Part shown: positions 47,058-55,581 of the stretch, piece by piece
How positions within the stretch are numbered: the stretch's first letter is position 1
How the letters are laid out: each line of letters begins with the position of its first letter
Origin: Cellulophaga sp. BC115SP
Lineage (GTDB): Bacteria; Bacteroidota; Bacteroidia; Cytophagales; Spirosomataceae
Assembly: GCF_009905545.1 (NCBI RefSeq)
Contig: NZ_JAAALB010000002.1
Span: 281,764 to 345,763 of the forward strand
Direction of reading: 5' to 3'
DNA: 64,000 nucleotides
The notes under the pieces: generated by a model
Databases searched by the model: none
What the model was told of the DNA's origin: nothing
Seen by the model: the letters and a program-made list of their open reading frames with translations, nothing else
Translations under genes and position numbers: made by a program

Positions 47058-47342
47058 TTAGAACAAAGATTGTAGCTTCATGGCAATAGACATATCTCCT
47101 GCAATTTTGATTTTACCAAACATCACAGCCGTCATTGGATTGAGTTTACCTGTCATTAATTCTGCCAAATCACTTGCTTTTACAGAAATGGTACAATCAG
47201 CAGGTGAATCTGTATTAGTCACAACGCCATCCGCTGAAATATGGATGTTTCCTTGGTCTGTAGCAAATTTGATAGAGTTTCCTAAACCACCTTTTTGAGA
47301 TGCTAGGCTAGAGATTTTGTCAAAAATTTCAGAAAAGTTCAT
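47058..47342 (-). CDS. SCP2 sterol-binding domain protein
   Basis: 94 residues forming a single SCP2 domain: ISADGVVTNTDSPADCTISV, DLAELMTGKLNPMTAVMFGKI and IKIAGDMSIAMKLQSLF are typical of these small lipid-binding proteins. Cytoplasmic, no signal peptide. The bound lipid is unknown. Confidence 0.9.
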   Translation of the reverse strand: MNFSEIFDKISSLASQKGGLGNSIKFATDQGNIHISADGVVTNTDSPADCTISVKASDLAELMTGKLNPMTAVMFGKIKIAGDMSIAMKLQSLF

Positions 47343-47419
47343 TTGTATATATGATAAAAGGTATTGATTGCTTTGAAAATAAAATTATTATGCAAGCATA
47401 CGAATTTTAATTGTAAAAT

Positions 47420-47724
47420 CAAAATGGAGGGAGGCAGAAAGAAGGCACAAGTGGCAGAGGCGCAAAGGCACAAAGGGATTTTCGGTAGAGACGCAATGCT
47501 TGCGTCTGGTGGTAGAGCGAACAGGCACAGCGTGAATTATGAATATTAGGTAAAAATAGCAAGGGCAAAAAGGATTTGGATTTAATATAGTTTAAACTTC
47601 AATAAAAAACCTCTTTGCCTCTGCCACTCAAAAAACCTTTACCCCTCAACCACTAAAAACACTTTGCACCTTTGTGCCTCTGTGCCTTTGCCACTTCGCA
47701 CTCCACAGCCTTTGCCACTCTCCC
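47420..47724. repeat. Low-complexity long inverted repeat with GGCACA-type words
   Basis: The left part (about 47438-47475) has words such as GTGGCAGAGGCGCAAAGGCA; the right part (about 47600-47710) has the complementary CTTTGTGCCTCTGTGCC. In the left third AGACGCAA/TTGCGTCT forms a GAGACG-family hairpin (about 47488-47510). The spacer 47343-47724 contains no supported gene. Confidence 0.65.
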
Positions 47725-48729
47725 TCAAAACCCAAACACCGCCTTAACAGGAATAAAAGGCACTAATCTTTCTTCTAAAGGATTATTAGGAATTTGGAGT
47801 AAATCTGCCACTTCTTTTCCTAACAAATGACGCATAAAGGCACTTGGAATGGTTTTCAATAATGGATTCTCTATAAACTCTTCCAATGCTTTTAGAAGCG
47901 ATTTTGTTAGACCAACTCCTTCTTCTGAAGTTCGAAATTGTCGTTTGGCTATAGCTTTGGCTAAAACAAAAGCCTCACGAAGATTTTGTGGCAACAACCC
48001 TATCTCCACGCCCATCATAGCATTAATAACATTCCAAGTATGCAGATATGCCTCTGCTTCTTGATCGGTGAATGAAAGATTATTTTTGCGCATACCCACA
48101 ATCACAATATAGCTAAAGGCAAGATTGGTTCCTGCCATATCCTCTTGATTTACAGGCAATCCCCAATCCTTGGTATTCCAAGTTTGATGGTGTAAAGTAA
48201 AAAAACGGATAGAAGCGTGCATCAATCTAACTTTCAAAATACGCAACATTGCGATCGGAATACCAGCTTCTGAGATTTTCCACTGTTTGGGGTTTAATAC
48301 ACCAAAAACAAAACTTCCTGTTTCCTCTAAGCGTTTTCTGGTGTCTTTTCCAATCCGCTCTGACATCCATAAAACTTTCGCCCCATCTGCACCTGCGTAA
48401 CAGTACGGCAATGACAAACAACCCAACATTAAGGCAATATCAGCTTGGTGTTTTTGGGCAAAATCTAAACCTCTTTGGAATTCTCTTTCTTGGTAAAAAG
48501 AAGGAAAAACAGCATTTTCTTGAAAATACTTTTGCACAAAATCTAACTGATTTTTCCAATCAAAATCTTCTTTGACTAGCCATTGAAAAAAAGTTCTCAA
48601 GCCAGTTATCCCAACTTGTTCAAATACCAATTGAATACAATTGTCTGCTAGCTGGTCACCTTGCTGACGGGAGTCTTCGAGCATTTGATTAGAAAAATAT
48701 CTGGTAGACTTTATAGCTTGTTTTTTCAT
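47725..48729 (-). CDS. MpaB-like/DUF2236 oxygenase family protein
   Basis: 334 residues, all helical, no signal peptide. Family features: CLSLPYCYAGADGAKVLWMS, GKDTRKRLEETGSFVFGVL, ILKVRLMHASIRFF and LPVNQEDMAGTNLAFSYIVI. These match the oxygenase MpaB/latex-clearing-protein group, which bind haem b through a His such as that in LMHASIR. Members cleave polyisoprene or farnesyl side chains, but many, like this one, have no known substrate. Confidence 0.82.
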   Translation of the reverse strand: MKKQAIKSTRYFSNQMLEDSRQQGDQLADNCIQLVFEQVGITGLRTFFQWLVKEDFDWKNQLDFVQKYFQENAVFPSFYQEREFQRGLDFAQKHQADIALMLGCLSLPYCYAGADGAKVLWMSERIGKDTRKRLEETGSFVFGVLNPKQWKISEAGIPIAMLRILKVRLMHASIRFFTLHHQTWNTKDWGLPVNQEDMAGTNLAFSYIVIVGMRKNNLSFTDQEAEAYLHTWNVINAMMGVEIGLLPQNLREAFVLAKAIAKRQFRTSEEGVGLTKSLLKALEEFIENPLLKTIPSAFMRHLLGKEVADLLQIPNNPLEERLVPFIPVKAVFGF

Positions 48730-48843
48730 AAAATTGAATCTATGTGTCTTATTTGAACCAAGAAAACGCGACTTTGGTTATTTCAATAATCTAACGGACT
48801 GTAACCTTTTTTTGTTTAAAGGTATTCATAAAAGGAAAGTTTG

Positions 48844-48851
48844 TAATTTTG
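48844..48851 (+). promoter_or_regulatory. Promoter -7 box TAATTTTG
   Basis: TAATTTTG, 57 nt before the FKBP gene start. A TTTG at 48811-48814 is too far upstream for a normal -33. Confidence 0.5.
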
Positions 48852-48907
48852 TATCGCCTTCGGGCAATTGATTCTGAAGCATTTTTCATTTAATAAATTT
48901 TTATCAC

Positions 48908-49345
48908 ATGAACATTTTTGAGCGTCAGCGTGCACAGCTTCGTGAAGTTTTAGAAAACGAAATCGCTAGAGGTAAAGCATTTTTGGAAGAAAACAAAAAA
49001 AGACCAGAGGTTATCGAAACCGCTAGTGGCTTACAATATGAAGTATTGATAGAAGGTACTGGACCAAAACCTTCAGGACCAACTGCAAAAGTTTTGACAC
49101 ATTACCACGGTACTACTATCGACGGTGTTGTTTTCGATAGTAGCGTGTTGCGCAACGATCCTATTTCTTTTGGTTTGCACCAAGTAATTTCTGGCTGGAC
49201 AGAAGGTTTGCAATTGATGCCTACGGGAAGTAAATACAAATTCTATTTGCCACATAACTTAGCTTATGGCGAACGTGGTGCAGGTCCAGACATCCCTGGT
49301 GGCGCTGTGTTGATTTTTGAAGTTGAGTTGTTGAAAACCAACTAG
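48908..49345 (+). CDS. FKBP-type peptidyl-prolyl cis-trans isomerase
   Basis: 145 residues without signal peptide. A short helical N-terminus (1-35) leads into one FKBP domain: ASGLQYEVLIEGTGPKPSGP, VLTHYHGTTIDGVVFDSS, VISGWTEGLQLMPTGSKYKF, LPHNLAYGERGAGPDIPGGA and LIFEVELL. Active-site aromatic residues (Tyr of HYHG, Phe of VFDS, Trp of SGWTEG) are present. It speeds protein folding in the cytoplasm. Confidence 0.95.
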   Translation: MNIFERQRAQLREVLENEIARGKAFLEENKKRPEVIETASGLQYEVLIEGTGPKPSGPTAKVLTHYHGTTIDGVVFDSSVLRNDPISFGLHQVISGWTEGLQLMPTGSKYKFYLPHNLAYGERGAGPDIPGGAVLIFEVELLKTN

Positions 49346-49502
49346 ATTTTTTTAATGGTGAATGAGTGAATTGTGAATGAGTGAATGGGAAAATATTTAT
49401 TCAATCACTAATTCACAATTAGAACTGTACGAAGGTCTAAGTTTTGTTTTTAAATCCTTCGTACAGCCCTAATTCACAATTCATCATTCAAAACTCCTTC
49501 CC
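49346..49502. repeat. Nested inverted repeats
   Basis: The inner pair CTGTACGAAGG (49425-49435) and CCTTCGTACAG (49456-49466) is perfect. Outer GTGAATGAGTGAAT-type words on the left face ATTCACAATTCATCATTCA on the right. The right end resembles 52730-52770. The genes converge here. Confidence 0.7.
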
Positions 49503-52500
49503 CTATCTTCCACAAATGCGTTTGAAATCACAATAAGTACAAATATCTCTATCTTCTGTACGAGAAAATGGTATCTCAGGATTAAGCAGTTTTTCTAAAA
49601 ATTTAGCCAAATATTTTTCTGACGAAATCATAAATTCTTCGATAGTTTCATCATCTGAAAACTTAAAATCTTGCTCTAACAAACCTGCCTCTATATTTCG
49701 GAAAGAGTAAATTCCTGACACTACCTTATTTTCATCTGCCTTCAACCTTGTTCCTCTAATGCTCAGCCCATATTGTGTCATCATCCTTTTCAGAATCATA
49801 TACTTATACAACCATAGCTGACGAAGTTTACCTTTATCTGGTTCTTCTAACAAAACTTCATCAATTAAGTCTGTTTTCACCTTCAAATCTTCGGGTTTTA
49901 CCAAACCTGTTTTGTAGTCAATTACTCGCACCGTCCGACCATGGATGCGGTCGCCGTGAATGCGGTCGATGCGGTCGATGCGACCTGCCAATTTAAAAGG
50001 GATTGTTCTGCCATTTACTTCTACTTCTAGGCCTACCTTGAGTGTTTTCTCAGCATCTAGTAGTTCAATCGGAAAGGCTTCATTGGCTATCTGAAATTTC
50101 AAAAACTTCTTAACTAAAGTCTCGCCTACTTGATATAAAATATAGTTTTCGCCTTCAGTCATTCGAAGTCCTGGATTGGTTTGTTCAAATGCTTTTTTGA
50201 GATAGGAATCTATATTTTTCAATACAAACTCTAAATCTGATTGCTGAATAATACCATCTGTTTTTTCGATTAAATCATCCCCTTTTAAAAATGCTGTGTC
50301 TATATTTTCAAAAGTTTTGTGAATCCAGTTACCAAATGAATCGGAAGCCAGCTTTTCGGCTACCTCCTCCTCTGGCGCAATACCTGCTACTTTGTTGAAA
50401 TAATACTGCATCGAACAATCCACAAACTGATTAATATGCGAAGGATAGATACCCCGCTCGTTGATTTCCTGTTCAATCATCGCGAGCATATCGGGCGTTT
50501 TCTCAATTTTTAGTCCGCTTTCCTCCTCCTCTGCTGTAATTTCTGTTTCGAAATTGACTTGATTTTGAGTAATATTCAAGTTCGGATTGAGGTGGCGAAG
50601 TTCATGTTCTATTTGCAAAATAAAACGACTTTTTTCGGCTGCGCCATACGTATCCGAAGGCAACACATGTACCAATACCACTTCCTTGGCTCTTTGTGAA
50701 AGTCTAAAAAAGTGATACGCCATAACGGCATCCGCGTGATTATGGGTTGGTAAATTAAACTGTGGATCAGACAGTGCCTCGTACGGGATTAGCGTATTTT
50801 GTCGCTTGCCTTGTGGCAAAACACCTTCGTTGACCGATAAAATAATCAATCTTTCAAAATCCAACGTTCGGGTTTCGAGCATACCCATAATTTGTAAACG
50901 CTGATCCGTTTCGGACTCGAAAGGTATTTTGGTTTGTTTGATTAGTTCATACAAAAAGGTCTTAAAACTTTTGATAGAAACGGATTCGCCTCGCTCTGCC
51001 AAAATCATTTCCATGCGTTGTAACAGCAAATAAAACTGATACAAGTATTCATTCTCGACTGCATCTTGGCGCTCACGATACACTTCTCGCAATAAATCAA
51101 TTAGGGCATAAAACTGCTCGACGGCTTTTTTAGGTTTTTGTTCCCAGTGATTAAACACAATATTGAAAAGTCGGTCATCTTGCCCCATTTCCTTTAATTC
51201 TTTCGAACTCAAGAACACTTTATTATGAACAGTAATGTCGCGTAAAGTTTGACGAATCGGATTTTGTAATGATTCATTTTCGATAAGTTCCTCAACCAAA
51301 GGATAATGCATTGCCTCATATCTTCGCACAAATGGGTGATTGAGAATACGTACCACTTGTCGATACGAAAATTTAGGAATACGCTTTGTTTCTCCTTCTG
51401 CATTTTTGAACTCCACCAAATTACGTTGCATTTCAAACATCGCATCGATGAGGGTAAAAAGCATCGAGTTTTTGAGTGAAAGCCCCATCGTAATATTCAG
51501 ATTGGCAACATCTTTTCCTAGTGAGTTCATCACAGGCACCAGTAAGTTTTCGTCACCCAACACGATGGCCGTTTGCGTTTGTCCTTCTATTTGTTGGTTC
51601 CAATCTGCGTAGATTTTCCCAGCAACTTTGGCTTGCATCGAAGCATTGGCAACGCCTATAATTTGTACATTTTTTCGACCTTTCAGCAACTCATCTGATA
51701 CCCAATTCCACTCATTATTGAACAAAGGTAATTGATCTGGCATATTGTTGCCTGTACGATAATCTCTCAACCAGTTTCCTGCCTTCTGGTCCTTATTTGA
51801 AAGGTAATAGGCGTCAGAGTCCCAAAGGGTTTCTGCAAAAAAATCATTCCCTTCTTTTCTTTTCAATAAAGAACGAATGATTTTTTCTTCGGCATTCGAG
51901 AGGGCATTAAAGCCTACAAAATAGTATTTTTTATGTTGTGGACTATCCAACAAATAAGTACCTACGTGCTCGGCTAATTCACGATACGCCATGCCACGAT
52001 ACACGAGTCCTTTTTCGCGCAAACGAGCTTGTAGAAGGTTATATACTTCATGAATATTTTCAAAAAGCTTAAAATAACGATCGGTACGTTCGGTGCTTTT
52101 GAGGCGGTCACGTTGAGATTCGCCCAATTGCATTTGCCAGCGTTCCAAGGCTTTTGCCTCAGACATAAAGCTAAAAAGCTTTTTGGGTTCGACGAGATAT
52201 TGATCTATTTTATCAAAGTCATTTAATAAAGTTGGAGCCCAAGTCATAAAGCGCTCAAAAACAACTAAAGGATCAATTGTTTTGAAAACATCATACAATT
52301 CGAACAACAAAGCCACTGGATCTATTTGTTTTAGACCCGTCACATTCATCACAAAATCGTCGATCGCCATCACATCAGGCGCCAAAAATGGAGCTTCGGC
52401 CTGATTAGCAAGAGCTTGTTTAAAATACAAAACCCCACGTCGAGATGGAATAACGATACAAATATTACTTAGTTGATGAATACTGTGTTTTTGAAAAATA

Positions 52501-52532
52501 TGAGCAGCAGCTTTTTCGAGAAAGGTTTCCAT
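49503..52532 (-). CDS. AddB-like PD-(D/E)XK nuclease family protein
   Basis: 1,009 residues. The N-terminal part resembles an inactivated UvrD-type helicase (IVIPSRRGVLYFKQAL at the start), and the middle has LETRTLDFERLIILSVNEGVLP, as in AddB/RexB. The C-terminal nuclease (about 700-1009) has the PD-(D/E)XK core with IDYKTG (Asp and Lys near 872-875). Cys residues in FVDCSMQYYF and DICTYCDFKRICG match the Fe-S cluster of AddB-type nucleases. It would act with a partner helicase in double-strand break repair; none is next to it. A 9-base repeat (about 49946-49985) expands the segment before the nuclease motif to IDRIDRIHGDRIHG. Confidence 0.85.
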   Translation of the reverse strand: METFLEKAAAHIFQKHSIHQLSNICIVIPSRRGVLYFKQALANQAEAPFLAPDVMAIDDFVMNVTGLKQIDPVALLFELYDVFKTIDPLVVFERFMTWAPTLLNDFDKIDQYLVEPKKLFSFMSEAKALERWQMQLGESQRDRLKSTERTDRYFKLFENIHEVYNLLQARLREKGLVYRGMAYRELAEHVGTYLLDSPQHKKYYFVGFNALSNAEEKIIRSLLKRKEGNDFFAETLWDSDAYYLSNKDQKAGNWLRDYRTGNNMPDQLPLFNNEWNWVSDELLKGRKNVQIIGVANASMQAKVAGKIYADWNQQIEGQTQTAIVLGDENLLVPVMNSLGKDVANLNITMGLSLKNSMLFTLIDAMFEMQRNLVEFKNAEGETKRIPKFSYRQVVRILNHPFVRRYEAMHYPLVEELIENESLQNPIRQTLRDITVHNKVFLSSKELKEMGQDDRLFNIVFNHWEQKPKKAVEQFYALIDLLREVYRERQDAVENEYLYQFYLLLQRMEMILAERGESVSIKSFKTFLYELIKQTKIPFESETDQRLQIMGMLETRTLDFERLIILSVNEGVLPQGKRQNTLIPYEALSDPQFNLPTHNHADAVMAYHFFRLSQRAKEVVLVHVLPSDTYGAAEKSRFILQIEHELRHLNPNLNITQNQVNFETEITAEEEESGLKIEKTPDMLAMIEQEINERGIYPSHINQFVDCSMQYYFNKVAGIAPEEEVAEKLASDSFGNWIHKTFENIDTAFLKGDDLIEKTDGIIQQSDLEFVLKNIDSYLKKAFEQTNPGLRMTEGENYILYQVGETLVKKFLKFQIANEAFPIELLDAEKTLKVGLEVEVNGRTIPFKLAGRIDRIDRIHGDRIHGRTVRVIDYKTGLVKPEDLKVKTDLIDEVLLEEPDKGKLRQLWLYKYMILKRMMTQYGLSIRGTRLKADENKVVSGIYSFRNIEAGLLEQDFKFSDDETIEEFMISSEKYLAKFLEKLLNPEIPFSRTEDRDICTYCDFKRICGR

Positions 52533-52565
52533 GTAATAGTCTTTAAGGTTTTTTAGGTGAAAGCG

Positions 52566-52764
52566 GAGAGTTGTGAATGTTGAGTGAGTCGTGTATGAAG
52601 AAGTCTAAAAATGTCTATTTCGGATATCGGATTTGGGATTTCGGAAGTGTAAGCTTCTATATTTTGTAAAAAAAAGGTATTTCATTTTATTTCCGAAATC
52701 AGAAATCTCAAATCCGCAATTGTTGGAAATCCTCCGTACAGTTCTAAGTTACAATTCACAACTC
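52566..52764. repeat. Nested inverted repeats with GGATTTGGGATTTCGG arms
   Basis: Inner: GGATTTGGGATTTCGGAA (52629-52646) faces TTCCGAAATC then AGAAATCTCAAATCC (52691-52715), its complement with a 7-base insertion. Outer: GAGTTGTGAAT (52568-52578) faces ATTCACAACTC (52754-52764), perfect. It fills the spacer between the nuclease and miaE genes. Confidence 0.75.
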
Positions 52765-52773
52765 ATCACTCCA

Positions 52774-53355
52774 CTAATGAACTCTATCACCTCGAATTTC
52801 TAAATTCGTAATAATGCTGGCTTCTATCTCAAGCCACTCATTCCAACGTTGTTTTACATATTCTGCTGGAAGGTATTCTTTGGCAAGGTCTATAAAATTG
52901 ACATAATGTCCAGCTTCTGAAATCATTAGTTCATGATAAAACTTTTTCAAAGAGTCATCTTGAATCTCTTGAGATAATATTCTAAAACGCTCACAACTAC
53001 GAGCTTCAATAAGTGCATTGATAAAAAGTCGCTCTCCCAACTGCTGATCTTGAGTGCCTCCGTGACGGATACTAGCATTCAACTGAATTACATATTCGTC
53101 TTTACGGGGTTTACCGAGAGCCAAGCCTCTTTTTTCGAGTTCACGAATTACCATGCGAAAATGAGCCCATTCCTCCGAAACAACGGGCATTAATACCTCT
53201 CGTAGTTTTTCTCTTTCAGGATATTGAATAATCAGTGAAATACAGGAAGAAGCTGCCTTCTGCTCGCAATAGGCATGGTCAATAAGAATTTCAGCGATAT
53301 TTTTTTCAGCAATATTTACCCAACGTGGGTCTGTCGGAAGCTTAAGTCCAAGCAT
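52774..53355 (-). CDS. miaE: tRNA-(ms2io6A37) hydroxylase-like protein MiaE
   Basis: 193 residues, a ferritin-like four-helix bundle. Di-iron ligand motifs are visible: IDHAYCEQKAA (Glu), VSEEWAHF (Glu-x-x-His), IEARSCERF (Glu) and SEAGHYVNF (Glu-x-x-His). This spacing is the MiaE pattern; the enzyme hydroxylates the isopentenyl group of modified adenosine 37 in tRNA. It is cytoplasmic and stands alone between spacers with dispersed repeats. Confidence 0.88.
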   Translation of the reverse strand: MLGLKLPTDPRWVNIAEKNIAEILIDHAYCEQKAASSCISLIIQYPEREKLREVLMPVVSEEWAHFRMVIRELEKRGLALGKPRKDEYVIQLNASIRHGGTQDQQLGERLFINALIEARSCERFRILSQEIQDDSLKKFYHELMISEAGHYVNFIDLAKEYLPAEYVKQRWNEWLEIEASIITNLEIRGDRVH

Positions 53356-53389
53356 GGAAGTTTAAAATTAAGTTTCTTTAGCAAAAGAC

Positions 53390-53419
53390 GCTATCTGTTA
53401 ATTGTATATCGGTTATTAG
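53390..53419. repeat. GTTAATTGTA-type dispersed repeat
   Basis: CTGTTAATTGTATATC then GGTTATTAGA, about 35 bases upstream of miaE; third clear copy of the family seen at 25520 and 28250. Confidence 0.5.
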
Positions 53420-53506
53420 ATGTCAGGTAGGAATGAAAAATTAAAATCAACTATTTGACATTTGGCTTTCTGCAAAAATATTTTTCAAAAATTCATATAT
53501 GCCTTT

Positions 53507-53540
53507 GCCTAATACCTACAGCTGATAGCATGAAGCCTAT
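53507..53540. repeat. Dispersed intergenic repeat, partial copy 3, inverted
   Basis: GCCTAATACCTACAGCTGAT and following AGCATGAAGCCTAT match the reverse complement of the left end of copy 2 (18373-18405) with scattered substitutions. Only the end is present. Confidence 0.5.
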
Positions 53541-53556
53541 AAATTCTATTGTTAAA

Positions 53557-55530
53557 TTAATCAAACAACAACCATCTAACCCCAAAACCAAAAGTTCTTC
53601 CAATACCTGCGTATCCTGGCGCAATGTAATAGCCATTAGTGCCCAACAATCGCTGGTTAGCATGAGATAATTTGAAAAATACACGCACACGGTTGATTCG
53701 CATATCAGCAAAAATATCCGCTTGGAAATTACTATTTAAGTACTGAGTATCTTGTAAATAGAATTGCTGCGTCGCAGGCATATAGGCATCGCCGTAATAG
53801 CCAGACTTGTAATATAACTCCAAACCTGCTTGGATGTAAAGCACTTTAGCATACAAAATATCCAACGCCAAACGTGAGTTAATCGTAATGGCTGGCATAC
53901 GAATCAAATCAGAGCTTTTGGTATAAGCCCAATAAATATTGTTGATATTGGTAAATTTTCCAGACTGAAAACCCACTGTTCCACCTGCTCTAAAAATGGC
54001 AATTGGACTACCTGTTGACTGCTTGACAACTGCCTTTTGATCAAAATAAATGTAGTTGTCAATCGTCTGAAAACTTGCAAATGGGCTAAATATAACGTTC
54101 TTGATTTTTATGGTACCATTGGCATAAAAACTTAGTACTTGTAAGTTTTTCAACTGGTTTGCCTGCGAAACTGTATCATTTAACCATCTATAGGAGCTAT
54201 TATACATATACTGCTGCGCCAACGTTGGGACATTTCTAAAGAAAGTTCCACCGAAGTTGAGCCACTTGCCCCTCAATTCTGCATTCAATCGATAGCCACT
54301 ACCTACATGATATTCACCCTCCGCAAAAAACCTTGTACTATCTTTTAAATATTGATTGAGCCAAACTCCTACAAAGTTTTCACTTCTACTCAGTTTATCA
54401 TTATTCAACAAATTGGTATAATTCAAGATTCTTTGTCGAAAATGAAGACGATAATTAAAGCCCTTGTAAAAACCTTTTATGCCAGATTTATGCTGAAATG
54501 TACTCGAACTAAAGCCATTGTATAGGGTATCTGTAGAGGCAGGGCTTTTCAAATAACTTGAAGCATAAAATTTACTGGTCAAGCTAGTAGAATATGTTTT
54601 ATCGACAAACTGTGTTTTTCTACTCTCATAATCCAAGGTTTGGAAGATTTGAAAGGCTTTGTATCCTGCATATTCATGATACACGTGGACGTTATTCCAG
54701 GTATCACGACTATTGGCACTAGTCAAAATGGCATTATTGTCGTCGTACAAGAGCAATGAATCGTACGGTACGCCATTACGAGCTACACCACCCTCATCAA
54801 TAATATTATGGTCAAATCTGTTGAGATAGCCCATAATGGTATATTTCTTATTTTTACTCTGATAGTTCGAATGTAGCATAAACTCCCAATGACCGATAGC
54901 ATTAGGAATGGTCCCTGTAGTAGTTGTACCTCCTACCAATGGTTTAGTAGAAGTAATTCTATGCAAAGTCAAGCCCACATTCCAGAGCGAATCTATATTT
55001 CGATTAAAATCAAAATCTAAAATATCTTGCCCTTTACCTGCTGTCACATAATATATGTCCGAATAAGGAGATCGAGTGTTGTAATATTTGACATCTTTAG
55101 GCTCTATGGCATACAACGAATAGGCATCATACCCAATTCGAGTGCCTAATTGGTCGGGAGCTTGGTAAAATAATGGACGAGATGCTGTACCTAATAACCC
55201 CAAATCTACATACGTATTATTGCGCTGTAAAATGGTGCTATAATTATGAAAACCCTTTAAAAGAGTATCGATAGTATAAAGTTTCTTTCGATTATTAAAA
55301 ACATCTTCCTCTAAAAAATATCGACTAGAAGTAGGTCCGTAGATAACCTTTGTAGAATCATCTAAACCGCCTTTTTGATTGGTCTTTTTTTGTTGGGTTT
55401 GGGCTGGTGGAAAGCCATTATTGTTCCCTAAACCACCTGTAGAAAAAGTATTACTAGTGGTAGTTTGGGAAAAAATACTGCCAGAAATCAGCAGTGTAAA
55501 TACGAGTATAAGATATTGCGATGTTTTCAC
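53557..55530 (-). CDS. Putative outer-membrane porin
   Basis: 657 residues with signal peptide (MKTSQYLILVFTLLISGSIFS). A Thr/Asn/Gln-rich spacer (NTFSTGGLGNNNG) leads into a beta-rich body: alternating strands such as KKYTIMGYLNRFDHNIIDEG, YHVGSGYRLNAELRGKWLNF and INRVRVFFKLSHANQRLL, ending in a C-terminal aromatic strand (FGFGVRWLLFD). This is the putative porin family of Bacteroidota. Substrate unknown. A promoter box lies only five bases before the ATG, so the transcript may be leaderless. Confidence 0.85.
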   Translation of the reverse strand: MKTSQYLILVFTLLISGSIFSQTTTSNTFSTGGLGNNNGFPPAQTQQKKTNQKGGLDDSTKVIYGPTSSRYFLEEDVFNNRKKLYTIDTLLKGFHNYSTILQRNNTYVDLGLLGTASRPLFYQAPDQLGTRIGYDAYSLYAIEPKDVKYYNTRSPYSDIYYVTAGKGQDILDFDFNRNIDSLWNVGLTLHRITSTKPLVGGTTTTGTIPNAIGHWEFMLHSNYQSKNKKYTIMGYLNRFDHNIIDEGGVARNGVPYDSLLLYDDNNAILTSANSRDTWNNVHVYHEYAGYKAFQIFQTLDYESRKTQFVDKTYSTSLTSKFYASSYLKSPASTDTLYNGFSSSTFQHKSGIKGFYKGFNYRLHFRQRILNYTNLLNNDKLSRSENFVGVWLNQYLKDSTRFFAEGEYHVGSGYRLNAELRGKWLNFGGTFFRNVPTLAQQYMYNSSYRWLNDTVSQANQLKNLQVLSFYANGTIKIKNVIFSPFASFQTIDNYIYFDQKAVVKQSTGSPIAIFRAGGTVGFQSGKFTNINNIYWAYTKSSDLIRMPAITINSRLALDILYAKVLYIQAGLELYYKSGYYGDAYMPATQQFYLQDTQYLNSNFQADIFADMRINRVRVFFKLSHANQRLLGTNGYYIAPGYAGIGRTFGFGVRWLLFD

Positions 55531-55534
55531 CCTG

Positions 55535-55542
55535 CAAAATTA
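55535..55542 (-). promoter_or_regulatory. -7 box immediately before the porin start
   Basis: The minus strand reads TAATTTTG ending five bases before the ATG, placing +1 at or near the A of the start codon. No -33 element seen. Confidence 0.35.
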
Positions 55543-55581
55543 ATCCATTATCCGAATCCTTCGGCATAATATCTGTGAGAA

